Assembly (NCBI GenBank): GCA_938015805.1
Contig: CALLXF010000080.1
Coordinates: 1-47,719 of the forward strand
From: an uncultured Saprospiraceae bacterium
Lineage (GTDB): Bacteria > Bacteroidota > Bacteroidia > Chitinophagales > Saprospiraceae
Direction of reading: 5' to 3'
DNA length: 47,719 nt
This document shows, piece after piece, positions 1 through 7,882 of the stretch (positions within the stretch are counted from its first letter, which is position 1; each line of letters opens with the position of its first letter). The notes beneath the pieces were generated by a model, which worked only from the letters and a program-made list of their open reading frames with translations, was not told the DNA's origin and did no database searches. The position numbers and the translations under genes were made by a program.

Positions 1-5
1 AAAAA

Positions 6-653
6 ATGTGTAATAAAAATATCCTTTCGCTCGTCTTCTTGATTTTCTCACAAATCTCATACGCCCAAATAAAAAAACCTACTAAACCTGCTAGCACAAG
101 CAATCCTAGCCAATCAGTTATCGATACCTCTTATTTTAGTACTCCGGAGGGGATAACATCGAAAATGTTAGAGCTGATATCAGTGCCAAAAGGACAGAAT
201 CCCAACTGGGAAGAGTATCGAATGCTTTTTTTGCCTAATGCACAAAAAATATATGTCAACCCTAAAGCTCCTAAAGGAAGACAAGTACGGAACAGTAGCT
301 TAGAAGAATTTATACGTAATACAGGTCCTCTCTATGGTCGTGATGGATTTGAGGAAATCGTTATAGGACAATCCATAGATGAATATAATGGTATCGCACA
401 GGTCTTCCAGAGTTTCTATTGTAAGAACCTAATCGGCACTTATGAAAACAGAGGAATTAATACCTATCAATTAGTTTATGCAGATGATAGATGGTGGATC
501 ACGAGTGTTACTTTTACGAATGAAACTAAAAGTAATCCCATCCCTAGCAAATATTTATTTAGCGAAACTGAAGAAAAAAATAATCAAAGTGATAGCATTA
601 AAAAGGTAAAATACAAACTACCAAAAAGTAACAACCCAATGAAAAAGAAATAA
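6..653 (+). CDS. Exported NTF2/SnoaL-like protein of unknown function
   Basis: A 215-residue protein with an N-terminal hydrophobic segment ending in SYAQ (about residues 1-21), a good Sec signal peptide, which supports this ATG although it lies only 6 bases from the window edge. After a Lys/Pro/Ser-rich linker comes one domain (about residues 45-175). Its features are a helical start and strands ending in a pattern close to RGINTYQLVY..DRWWITSVTF, as seen at the end of NTF2/SnoaL-like folds in small exported Bacteroidota proteins. The C-terminal ~40 residues are Lys/Asn-rich and probably disordered. The downstream gene is convergent and the two stop codons lie 8 bases apart. The fold assignment is inferred from pattern alone; no catalytic role can be read. 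Confidence 0.6.
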   Translation: MCNKNILSLVFLIFSQISYAQIKKPTKPASTSNPSQSVIDTSYFSTPEGITSKMLELISVPKGQNPNWEEYRMLFLPNAQKIYVNPKAPKGRQVRNSSLEEFIRNTGPLYGRDGFEEIVIGQSIDEYNGIAQVFQSFYCKNLIGTYENRGINTYQLVYADDRWWITSVTFTNETKSNPIPSKYLFSETEEKNNQSDSIKKVKYKLPKSNNPMKKK

Positions 654-670
654 TAAACTTACTAGTTTAT
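653..670. terminator. Small AT-rich hairpin over both stop codons of a convergent pair
   Basis: ATAAACT and AGTTTAT form a 7-bp inverted repeat around a 4-base loop. It overlaps the stop of the rightward NTF2-like gene and the stop of the leftward beta-helix gene. It is the only hairpin between the two genes, so it may act as a weak bidirectional terminator. The stem is AT-rich and has no clear U-tract. Confidence 0.25.
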
Positions 671-1636
671 CACTTCTACCTCTGAGCGATCGTCTTTACG
701 GACATCCTCACCGTTACCGTTCATAACACAGGTTTCTACTTTTGCAATAGATACATCACCTGAAGAGGGAGAGATCACATCGACGGCTATTCCGTTGTTT
801 TCAAAAACACAATTTAGGGCATGTACATAAGAAGCTTCTTTTAACCATATCCCCTTACTACTTCCTATAATAGTATTTTCCTCAAATAATGTTCCTAGCG
901 TTTGTCCAAAATTCTCGCTGCCGATTTCTATTCCTGCATCGTGACAATTACTGATCACATTATTCCTAACTGTTACATCTATGCAACCATTTAGATCGAT
1001 CGCATCATCCGCACCATCGTTCATAACATTTTCAAAAATAACACCGTCATCACAATTTATAAATTCTACAGCATCTGGCACTTTGGTAAAATTATTTCTT
1101 CCTACCATCGGTACATTTACATCATGTAATAAAACGCCTTCTACCTTATTTATACCTACAAATATGTTATCCGTAACTTCTACACTACCAAACCAAAATC
1201 TTAAAATGGCAGATTCCCAAGTAAGGTCTTGCGAATTATTAAAAACACAATTGGTTATTTTATTGGTAGTGTTATAAGAAGTGATGATGCCGTCGGTAAG
1301 ATGGACATGATTCATTATGAGTTTTTCGGATTCCCCTTTTAAAGAAATCTTTCCCCATCCAGTTCCAGGATTTTCTGGATTAATCAAAATTGGTTCGGCA
1401 GCGGTACCTTCCATGATCACGTCTCCTTTGATATTTATAATTACTTCATCAGAAATAATTAATTGGGCTCCAGCCTCGACAGTTATATCTTCGTCCTCAT
1501 CTAAGTCCATATTCTGTGTTATAAAATGAGGCGAATTTGCTTTGTCATAAGTAAACCCATCATTATTACTATCTGAGTTATTGCAGGCAAAAAAGCTGAC
1601 AAGAATTAAAATAACGATCAAGTTCAAATTATTCAT
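662..1636 (-). CDS. Right-handed parallel beta-helix lipoprotein
   Basis: A 324-residue protein. The N-terminus is a lipoprotein signal with a lipobox around FFAC (Cys18), followed by an Asn/Ser/Asp-rich tether. The remainder has repeated short strand-turn units with Asn ladders, such as NVISNCHDAGIEIGS and NTIIGSSKGIWLKEA. These are typical of pectate-lyase-like/NosD-type parallel beta-helices (PbH1 repeats). No polysaccharide-lyase catalytic set is recognisable, so substrate and activity are open. Its ATG overlaps the TAA of the DUF4837 gene by one base (TAATG), which implies co-transcription and probably translational coupling. It most likely sits on a membrane surface as a binding or structural protein. 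Confidence 0.72.
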   Translation of the reverse strand: MNNLNLIVILILVSFFACNNSDSNNDGFTYDKANSPHFITQNMDLDEDEDITVEAGAQLIISDEVIINIKGDVIMEGTAAEPILINPENPGTGWGKISLKGESEKLIMNHVHLTDGIITSYNTTNKITNCVFNNSQDLTWESAILRFWFGSVEVTDNIFVGINKVEGVLLHDVNVPMVGRNNFTKVPDAVEFINCDDGVIFENVMNDGADDAIDLNGCIDVTVRNNVISNCHDAGIEIGSENFGQTLGTLFEENTIIGSSKGIWLKEASYVHALNCVFENNGIAVDVISPSSGDVSIAKVETCVMNGNGEDVRKDDRSEVEVIN

Positions 1637-2712
1637 TATGCCTCAAATTTTATGGATTTAACTAAGTATTCTAGCTCTTGCATATAATCTCTTTTAGATT
1701 TTCCAGGAGCATGTACAAAGGTTGCTATAAAAACGATCTCACCTGCTTTTTTGTTATGGATCATATAACTTCCAAAAGGCCCGCCATCAAAACTCTTAGT
1801 CATCTCCCATATCCCTCTGATCTCTTTTGCATACTGCCCATTTACTTCTCGGGTATAGTCAAAAACCGGAAGATCCACATCATTTATAACCAGAGTATTA
1901 TTTATGTCCTCCGCATCTACATTTTGACCAAACTGATTAGTCAATTCTTTGAGGTAATCCTTAGTGAGTTGCTCTTGGTTCTTATACGGCATCTTTTTTA
2001 TAGCGATATTAAGGATAGCATTTTTTGTGTCCTTTCGGAGCCACATAAAATCATCGTCTATTTTGGGTAATTGTACATAATCAGAAGGTATGGTTAAATC
2101 TATGTGATAACTGTTTTTGACTCTTTCGGAAAGTCCTAAGTTTACATTATTTGCATAAACACGAGCATGTAATTGTTCTTCATTATGGACATGTATTCTT
2201 TTGGCTATAGCCGAAAAGTTTTCTCTAATATTAACGGCAAGTTCGTCCTCATTTCTACCTAGGATATATATAATGATCTGACCTCTCGCCCACTTATCCT
2301 TTCCAAGCGATGTTTTTAATTCGCCTGTTTTTCTGATTTTCATAAAGCGATCCTCACCTAAATCTTGCTTTACCATTTTAGTCACAGCAGAATCATCGTC
2401 GTTTAAATTACAAAGTACGACATAGGTACGGAGTTGCTTCCGCAATGGCTCCGCATCAAGATTTTCTTTAGAAAAATAACGAATATCAAAAAACGGCTCT
2501 GGCGATGGCATCAGCGGATATGCAGATGCAAAATAATACTGGAATGTATCACCGATCATCGTATTCCAGTCCTCTTTATCGGCGACTGCGATAACCTCAT
2601 TTAAGACCCCAAAAGAACCAGGCTTTACACCAGTCGACTTACGTAGATCCTCATTACAGGCACTGCAGATTACGATTAAAAGAACTCCTAGGCTGTAAAA
2701 TAGATGTCTCAT
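1636..2712 (-). CDS. DUF4837 family lipoprotein
   Basis: A 358-residue protein with a lipoprotein signal peptide ending at a lipobox near CSAC (Cys19). The body matches the Bacteroidota-specific DUF4837 family. It has the early segment GVLNEVIAVADKEDWN, a region rich in PSPEPFFDIRYF, and a C-terminal segment with REVNGQYAKEIRGIWE followed by GGPFGSYMIHNK. No enzyme motif is visible and the family has no established function. It is the middle gene of a leftward set: 73 bases downstream of the MoxR ATPase and overlapping the beta-helix lipoprotein by one base. The family assignment is from memory of conserved patterns; the role is unknown. Confidence 0.8.
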   Translation of the reverse strand: MRHLFYSLGVLLIVICSACNEDLRKSTGVKPGSFGVLNEVIAVADKEDWNTMIGDTFQYYFASAYPLMPSPEPFFDIRYFSKENLDAEPLRKQLRTYVVLCNLNDDDSAVTKMVKQDLGEDRFMKIRKTGELKTSLGKDKWARGQIIIYILGRNEDELAVNIRENFSAIAKRIHVHNEEQLHARVYANNVNLGLSERVKNSYHIDLTIPSDYVQLPKIDDDFMWLRKDTKNAILNIAIKKMPYKNQEQLTKDYLKELTNQFGQNVDAEDINNTLVINDVDLPVFDYTREVNGQYAKEIRGIWEMTKSFDGGPFGSYMIHNKKAGEIVFIATFVHAPGKSKRDYMQELEYLVKSIKFEA

Positions 2713-2785
2713 CTGTCTATAAAGATAAGTTTATTGCAATAATGCTTTTACACAAGATGCTTCTTAAGAAGATTTTGGCGTATTC

Positions 2786-3754
2786 TTATAAAAGACCCTG
2801 GATCACGTTTTCCTCAGTTATACCTTCCGCTTCTGCCTTATAATTACGCACGATTCTGTGGCGTAAAACATAATTGGCTATAGCCTTTACATCCTCTATA
2901 TCTGGCGAATATTTACCACTGATTGCTGCATGGCATTTTGCTCCTAGTACAAGGTACTGAGATGCTCTCGGCCCGGCTCCCCAGCTAATATAATTATTAA
3001 CCGTATCCGTTGCCCTGGCAGTATTAGGTCTAGTTTTAGAAGCGAGAGACACTGCATATTCCAGTACATTTTCTGCTATTGGTATTTTACGGATCAGTTG
3101 CTGATAGTACATGATCTCTTCTCCAGTAAGTATATTAGTTAGTTTTGCTTTAGTACCCGCGGTCGTAGATTTTACTACTTGTACCTCTTCCTCGTAAGAA
3201 GGATAATCGAGAGGAATATTAAACATAAATCTATCTAGCTGGGCCTCTGGTAATGGATAAGTCCCCTCTTGCTCTATAGGATTCTGCGTGGCTAAAACAA
3301 AAAACGGTTTAGGCAACATATGTCTCTCTCCTGCTACAGTTACCGACCTTTCTTGCATCGCTTCTAATAATGCAGCTTGCGTTTTAGGAGGTGTTCTATT
3401 TATCTCATCTGCTAGAACAATATTAGAAAATATAGGTCCTTCGTTAAATTTAAAATTACGAGATTCATCGAGTACCTCGGAACCTGTAATATCTGAAGGC
3501 ATTAAATCTGGTGTAAATTGGATTCTCTTAAAACTAAGATCGAGTACTTCGGAGATCGTACTAACTAGTAAAGTCTTAGCAAGTCCTGGCACTCCTACCA
3601 GTAAACTATGTCCATTACTAAATAAGGATATAATCACCGTTTTTACCACCTCGTCCTGACCTACGATCACTTTTCCGATCTCGGCTTTTAAATCTTTATA
3701 CGACTTTGCTAATGCATCTACCGCTTCTACTTCCGAATTAAACTGTACACTCAT
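2786..3754 (-). CDS. MoxR-family AAA+ ATPase
   Basis: A 322-residue protein. It shows Walker A (GVPGLAKT, residues 54-61), a Walker B region (ADEINRTPPKTQAALLEAMQ), the sensor segment ATQNPIEQEGTYPLPEAQLDRF and a C-terminal lid, the complete architecture of MoxR ATPases. These are cytosolic chaperone-like ATPases that usually act with a VWA-domain or DUF58 partner, often on envelope or respiratory complexes. No VWA or DUF58 partner follows here; the next genes encode two lipoproteins. In many relatives moxR lies next to surA-like genes, but here those are more than 20 kb away. A TAnnTTTG box lies about 40 bases upstream of the start. Confidence 0.92.
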   Translation of the reverse strand: MSVQFNSEVEAVDALAKSYKDLKAEIGKVIVGQDEVVKTVIISLFSNGHSLLVGVPGLAKTLLVSTISEVLDLSFKRIQFTPDLMPSDITGSEVLDESRNFKFNEGPIFSNIVLADEINRTPPKTQAALLEAMQERSVTVAGERHMLPKPFFVLATQNPIEQEGTYPLPEAQLDRFMFNIPLDYPSYEEEVQVVKSTTAGTKAKLTNILTGEEIMYYQQLIRKIPIAENVLEYAVSLASKTRPNTARATDTVNNYISWGAGPRASQYLVLGAKCHAAISGKYSPDIEDVKAIANYVLRHRIVRNYKAEAEGITEENVIQGLL

Positions 3755-4071
3755 ATATTATCTTACTATATTCTATTCTAATTTTAAAACTGCAAAAATA
3801 CACTATCTAGGTTATTTCGACATAAAAGGACAACTTAGTAACTGGTGTAAAGGGCTTTTATTATTAAAAAAGCTATTTATGATGATGAATTACACATAAA
3901 TATCATTGTAACTTATCACAAAACACTTCCATCAACTGTAATGGCTCTTATTTTTCTCCAGTTTCAAAATACAATGTAAATTCAAAAGAATTGCAAATTT
4001 TACTAACTGCCTATGCTCTATATAAATTCCAAACTGATTCCGGATCATTAAAATACACTAAAAAACAACCT
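3755..4071. other. Divergent intergenic region between moxR and the dinB-like gene
   Basis: This 317-base AT-rich stretch separates the leftward MoxR gene from the rightward DinB-like gene. Apart from the minus-strand TATTTTTG box I see no conserved element. An in-frame extension of the DinB-like reading frame into it (from 3991) has no family similarity. There is no RNA gene or repeat. Confidence 0.5.
3793..3800 (-). promoter_or_regulatory. Bacteroidota-type -7 box upstream of moxR
   Basis: On the minus strand this reads TATTTTTG, matching the Bacteroidota -7 consensus TAnnTTTG. It lies 38 bases upstream of the MoxR start codon. No convincing TTTG -33 element is seen at the usual spacing. 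Confidence 0.4.
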
Positions 4072-4581
4072 ATGAATGAGAAATATATAATAAATCAACT
4101 TTCAAAAAATCTAAGGACGTTCTCTTCTATGCTAAAGGGTATTCCTCAAGATTTATACTTATTTAAGCAAAATCCAGAACACTGGTGCATCCTAGAAATA
4201 ATATGTCATTTAATCGATGAAGAAAAAGAAGATTTTAGAATGCGATTACAAACCGTCCTAGAAGCACCTTTTAAACATCCTCCCATTATCGATCCAGAAG
4301 GCTGGGTAAAAAATAGGAATTATATAAATCAAAGTTTTAAAGAAAAACTAGCAGAATTTAAAAAAGAACGTAGAGCTTCCGTAACATATCTAAAAGCCCT
4401 CGACCAACCTAAATGGAAAAACTATTATGAGCATCCTTCTTTAGGACCATTAGACGGACATCATTTTTTACGAAATTGGTTAGCTCATGATTACCTCCAC
4501 GTAAAACAAATTACAAGGCTTAAATATCAGTATCTACAATCTATTACATCTTCAGATTGCCGTTATGCAGGTAACTGGTAA
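4072..4581 (+). CDS. DinB-like (DinB_2) putative metal-dependent protein
   Basis: A 169-residue protein starting at MNEKYIINQ. The open frame runs further upstream, but the DinB homology begins only after this ATG. It shows the helical-bundle pattern of the DinB/YfiT superfamily: HWCILEIICHLIDEE (His46) and HHFLRNWLAHDYLHVKQI (His139 and His143). These give the three-histidine metal site typical of these small cytoplasmic proteins. Members include thiol-dependent transferases (bacillithiol or mycothiol S-transferases) and damage-inducible proteins, and the substrate cannot be assigned here. It lies 100 bases before the first amidohydrolase-like gene on the same strand, so co-transcription is possible. 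Confidence 0.75.
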   Translation: MNEKYIINQLSKNLRTFSSMLKGIPQDLYLFKQNPEHWCILEIICHLIDEEKEDFRMRLQTVLEAPFKHPPIIDPEGWVKNRNYINQSFKEKLAEFKKERRASVTYLKALDQPKWKNYYEHPSLGPLDGHHFLRNWLAHDYLHVKQITRLKYQYLQSITSSDCRYAGNW

Positions 4582-4681
4582 TTATAGTATTGGTTCTACC
4601 ATCGATAAACACCAAATATTTAAAAACCGTAGAATTATCGCAAACATTTCTTTAAATTGGATTCTACGAATTTTTACAATT

Positions 4682-6496
4682 ATGAATAGAACTATTCGAG
4701 CTATATCTTTTATAGCCCTTTTTTGTTTTTTATCATTCATGGGAAACTCACAAAACAGTGACGAACCTGCAGTGATTACCGCTAAATTTGTAATCCAAAA
4801 TGTACATATTATTGCTAAGCCTGGAACTCCTGCTAGTTTTGGATCTGTACTTATAGAAGATGGAATGATAAAGCAAGTCGGACGTGCAGTAACTATACCC
4901 TTCGATGCAGAAATTATAGACGGAGATTCTATGTATGTTTACGCAGGTTTTATAGATGCTTTATCACATACTGGTGTAAAAAAATCAGACACAGACGACG
5001 ATCGCCCTAAAGTAAAAAACCCAGGTTACCCTCCAAATGATGTTGCTGGAATCACTCCTGAATTATCAGCTTTTGATTTTATATCTCATAAAGAAAAATC
5101 TATTAAAGATATGAGAGGTCAGGGATTTGGTATTTCTCATGTCGTTCCTCATGGCAGGTTATTCCCTGGTCAGGGAGCCATCATTTTATTGGATGGTAAT
5201 AATGCAGATGAGATGACCATTAAAAAAAATACATCGACCTACTCACAATTTAAAGGAGCAAGAGGGATGTATCCTCAGACCATCATCGGACAGATGGCAA
5301 AGTGGAGAGAAATGTATCGCAGTGCTTCCTATGCAAAAAAGCACAACTCTAGTTTTGCAACTAATCCAGTGGGTATTAAAAGACCCTCTTATGACAAAGC
5401 AATAGAAGCTTTAATTCCGGTAGTGGATAAAAAGCAAAAAGTCTATTTTAAAGCATCTAAGGCAATGGAAATAAGCAGAGCCATGGCTTTACAAAAAGAT
5501 CTTGGCTTCTCTATCGTGCTTAGCGACGTAAAGCAAGCCACGCATGCGATTAAATCTATAAAGGCATCTAAAGCTGATATCTTATTATCTATCTCTTTAC
5601 CTAAAGAAGAAAAGAAAGATGAGGACAAAAAGAAAGAAGAAAAAGATAAAGTAAGTGATAGCAAAGTAATAGAAGGTAGTACGATCGGAGCTCCTCTATC
5701 AGCAAAAGAGGTAGAGAAAAAGAAAAAAGAACATAAAGCAAAATCTAAGAAAGAGAAGAAGAAGAAAAAAAAGAAAGACCCTGAAAAAGAAAGGCTAGAA
5801 GCTAGAAAAAAGGCGGCTGTAGCCGAATATGTTTCTCAAGCGGCGATGTTAGAAAAAAATAATATTCCTTTTAGTTTTTCATTTATAGATAGTAAGGCAA
5901 AAGACTTACATCCTAATATAAGAAGAATGATAGCTGCTGGCCTTAGTGAGAAAACTGCACTTGCAGCTTTAACTACAGAACCCGCAAAACTACTCGGTAT
6001 ATCAAATATCGCCGGGACTATAGAAAAAGGTAAGCTCGCTAATATCGTGATGACTGATAAACCCTATTTTGAAGAAAAATCTAAAATCAATTATGTGTTT
6101 GTAGAAGGAACTCCATTTAAAACTGAGGTAAAGAAAAAGAAGAAGAAATCAGAAGATGGTGCAGATGGATCGGCAGACATAGTGGGTAAATGGACTTATG
6201 AAATGAATATTCCGATGCCCGATAATACAGGTGTAATCCTAATAGAAAAAACAGACGACACCTATAAAGTTAGTATCGCTTCTGTAGATGATCTCACAGA
6301 TTTTGAGGAGATAGAAGATATCGAGTTAGATGGAAATAATCTGGTATTCGATTTTGATGTAACGGACGGGATGACTATGAACGTAGAAATGGATTTAAAT
6401 TTTGATGGTGAAAGTTTTGAAGGAACTGTTACAGCTGGACAGTTTGGGACATTCGATATGTCAGGAAGTAGAGAATCCAAAACCCCTAAATTTTAA
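4682..6496 (+). CDS. Exported amidohydrolase-like protein lacking metal ligands, with Lys-rich insert
   Basis: 604 residues from MNRTIRAIS, which opens a clear signal peptide (cleavage near GNSQ, about residue 24); an in-frame upstream ATG at 4565 would bury it. It has the N-terminal beta-sandwich and TIM-barrel layout of imidazolonepropionase-like amidohydrolases and the C-terminal TTEPAKLLGISN/GTIEKGKLANIVM block. The metal-site HxH after GFID is replaced by ALSH (only His96 remains), and the other His and Asp ligands of the family are not found in their usual segments. A highly charged Lys/Glu insert spans about residues 307-377. A second short Lys run leads to an extra ~95-residue C-terminal beta-rich domain (GKWTYEMN onward). 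It is probably a catalytically dead partner of the next gene, 14 bases downstream. Confidence 0.8.
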   Translation: MNRTIRAISFIALFCFLSFMGNSQNSDEPAVITAKFVIQNVHIIAKPGTPASFGSVLIEDGMIKQVGRAVTIPFDAEIIDGDSMYVYAGFIDALSHTGVKKSDTDDDRPKVKNPGYPPNDVAGITPELSAFDFISHKEKSIKDMRGQGFGISHVVPHGRLFPGQGAIILLDGNNADEMTIKKNTSTYSQFKGARGMYPQTIIGQMAKWREMYRSASYAKKHNSSFATNPVGIKRPSYDKAIEALIPVVDKKQKVYFKASKAMEISRAMALQKDLGFSIVLSDVKQATHAIKSIKASKADILLSISLPKEEKKDEDKKKEEKDKVSDSKVIEGSTIGAPLSAKEVEKKKKEHKAKSKKEKKKKKKKDPEKERLEARKKAAVAEYVSQAAMLEKNNIPFSFSFIDSKAKDLHPNIRRMIAAGLSEKTALAALTTEPAKLLGISNIAGTIEKGKLANIVMTDKPYFEEKSKINYVFVEGTPFKTEVKKKKKKSEDGADGSADIVGKWTYEMNIPMPDNTGVILIEKTDDTYKVSIASVDDLTDFEEIEDIELDGNNLVFDFDVTDGMTMNVEMDLNFDGESFEGTVTAGQFGTFDMSGSRESKTPKF

Positions 6497-6510
6497 AAAA
6501 ATAAGCTTAT

Positions 6511-7857
6511 ATGAAACGCTTACTCTTTATACTATCCTTTGTAATCATATGCCATGTAGGTTACAGTCAAGATATTCTAGTAAAAAATGGTACTCTCATA
6601 ACGATTACAGATGGGGTAAAAGAAAACACTGATATCCTCATCCGCAATGGTAAAATATCACAAATTGCAAAAGGAATAAAAGCTCCTTCTGGAGTGGAAG
6701 TAATCGATGCGGAAGGTATGTATATCATGCCTGGAATCATAGATGCACACTCCCATCTAGGAATAGATGCCGTAAACGAAGCTACAGATCCTAATACCGC
6801 ACATGTGTGGGTAGGTGATGCGTTAAATCCCTATGATGTAGGAATCTATAGAGCTCTAGCAGGAGGCGTAACGACCAGTCATGCTATGCACGGCTCTGCA
6901 AATGCTGTCGGAGGTCAGTGCGAAACCATTAAGCACAGATGGGGCGTCCATGATCCAGAAGAGCTACGTATGATCGGAGCTCCTCGTACAATAAAATTTG
7001 CATTGGGTGAAAACCCAATGAGAGTGCATGGAGAAGGTAGAGGTCTTACTCCTCGGACTCGTATGGGTATGGAACAAGTTTTTAGAAAATCCTTTGCAGA
7101 TGGACAGGCTTATATGGATGCATGGAATGATTATAATAGTGGCAAAGTAAAAACACCTCCCGCTTATGACCTTAAAATGCAAACGATGGCTGATATCCTG
7201 AAAGGAGAAATTCTAATCCATTGTCATTCCTACCGAGCAGATGAGATCCTGATGCTTATGGATGTATTATCTGATTATGGCGTAAAGAACATCACCTTTC
7301 AACATGTAAACGAAGGCTTTAAAGTTGCTCCAGAGTTAGCTGCATTCGGAGCACATGCTTCTGTATTTTCAGACTGGTGGGCTTATAAATTTGAGGTGTA
7401 TTACTCCACGGCATATAATGCAACTATCTTAGCAAAAAACGGAGTAGTAACTTCTATAAATTCGGACTCACGGGAACTCATACGTCACCTGTATCATGAG
7501 GCTGCAAAAACGCAAAAATATGGTGACCTATCAGATAACGAAGCGTTAAAAATGATCACTATTAATCCCGCCATCCAGCTAGGTATCGATAAAGAAGTAG
7601 GCTCTTTAGAAAAAGGAAAAGATGGAGATCTCGCTATATTTAATAAGCATCCTTTATCTATCTATGCCATTCCTCAAAAAACTATTGTGGATGGTCATAT
7701 CCGTTTTGACATAGATAATGATATGGATGATATTAGATTAGATGTAGATCCTACAGAAACGATTCCTGCATATATCGAGACTCAGTCGCATGGTGGGCAC
7801 AGTTGTGGAGATGGCTGTATGCAAGGAGTTGCGGAACACTTACTTCATAAACACTAA
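6511..7857 (+). CDS. Exported metal-dependent amidohydrolase (imidazolonepropionase-like)
   Basis: 448 residues with a signal peptide (cleavage after GYSQ, about residue 20). The metal-site residues of the amidohydrolase superfamily are visible: His80 and His82 in GIIDAHSHLG, His237/His239 in ILIHCHSY, His265 in FQHVNEG and Asp319 in INSDSREL. The C-terminal NPAIQLGIDKEVGSLEKGKDGDLAIF block is typical. It should be a periplasmic hydrolase of cyclic amides or peptide-like substrates, but the substrate cannot be assigned. The last 25 residues form an unusual His/Cys-rich tail with HGGHSCGDGC. It is the middle of three amidohydrolase-fold genes spaced 14 and 25 bases apart, and the only one that looks catalytic. 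Confidence 0.9.
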   Translation: MKRLLFILSFVIICHVGYSQDILVKNGTLITITDGVKENTDILIRNGKISQIAKGIKAPSGVEVIDAEGMYIMPGIIDAHSHLGIDAVNEATDPNTAHVWVGDALNPYDVGIYRALAGGVTTSHAMHGSANAVGGQCETIKHRWGVHDPEELRMIGAPRTIKFALGENPMRVHGEGRGLTPRTRMGMEQVFRKSFADGQAYMDAWNDYNSGKVKTPPAYDLKMQTMADILKGEILIHCHSYRADEILMLMDVLSDYGVKNITFQHVNEGFKVAPELAAFGAHASVFSDWWAYKFEVYYSTAYNATILAKNGVVTSINSDSRELIRHLYHEAAKTQKYGDLSDNEALKMITINPAIQLGIDKEVGSLEKGKDGDLAIFNKHPLSIYAIPQKTIVDGHIRFDIDNDMDDIRLDVDPTETIPAYIETQSHGGHSCGDGCMQGVAEHLLHKH

Positions 7858-7882
7858 TCCACTAAACGTAATTTTAAAAAGA

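Noticed and set aside
3991-4071. N-terminal extension of the DinB-like reading frame
   Set aside because: The extra 27 codons have no similarity to the family and no signal peptide; the ATG at 4072 gives the normal protein length.
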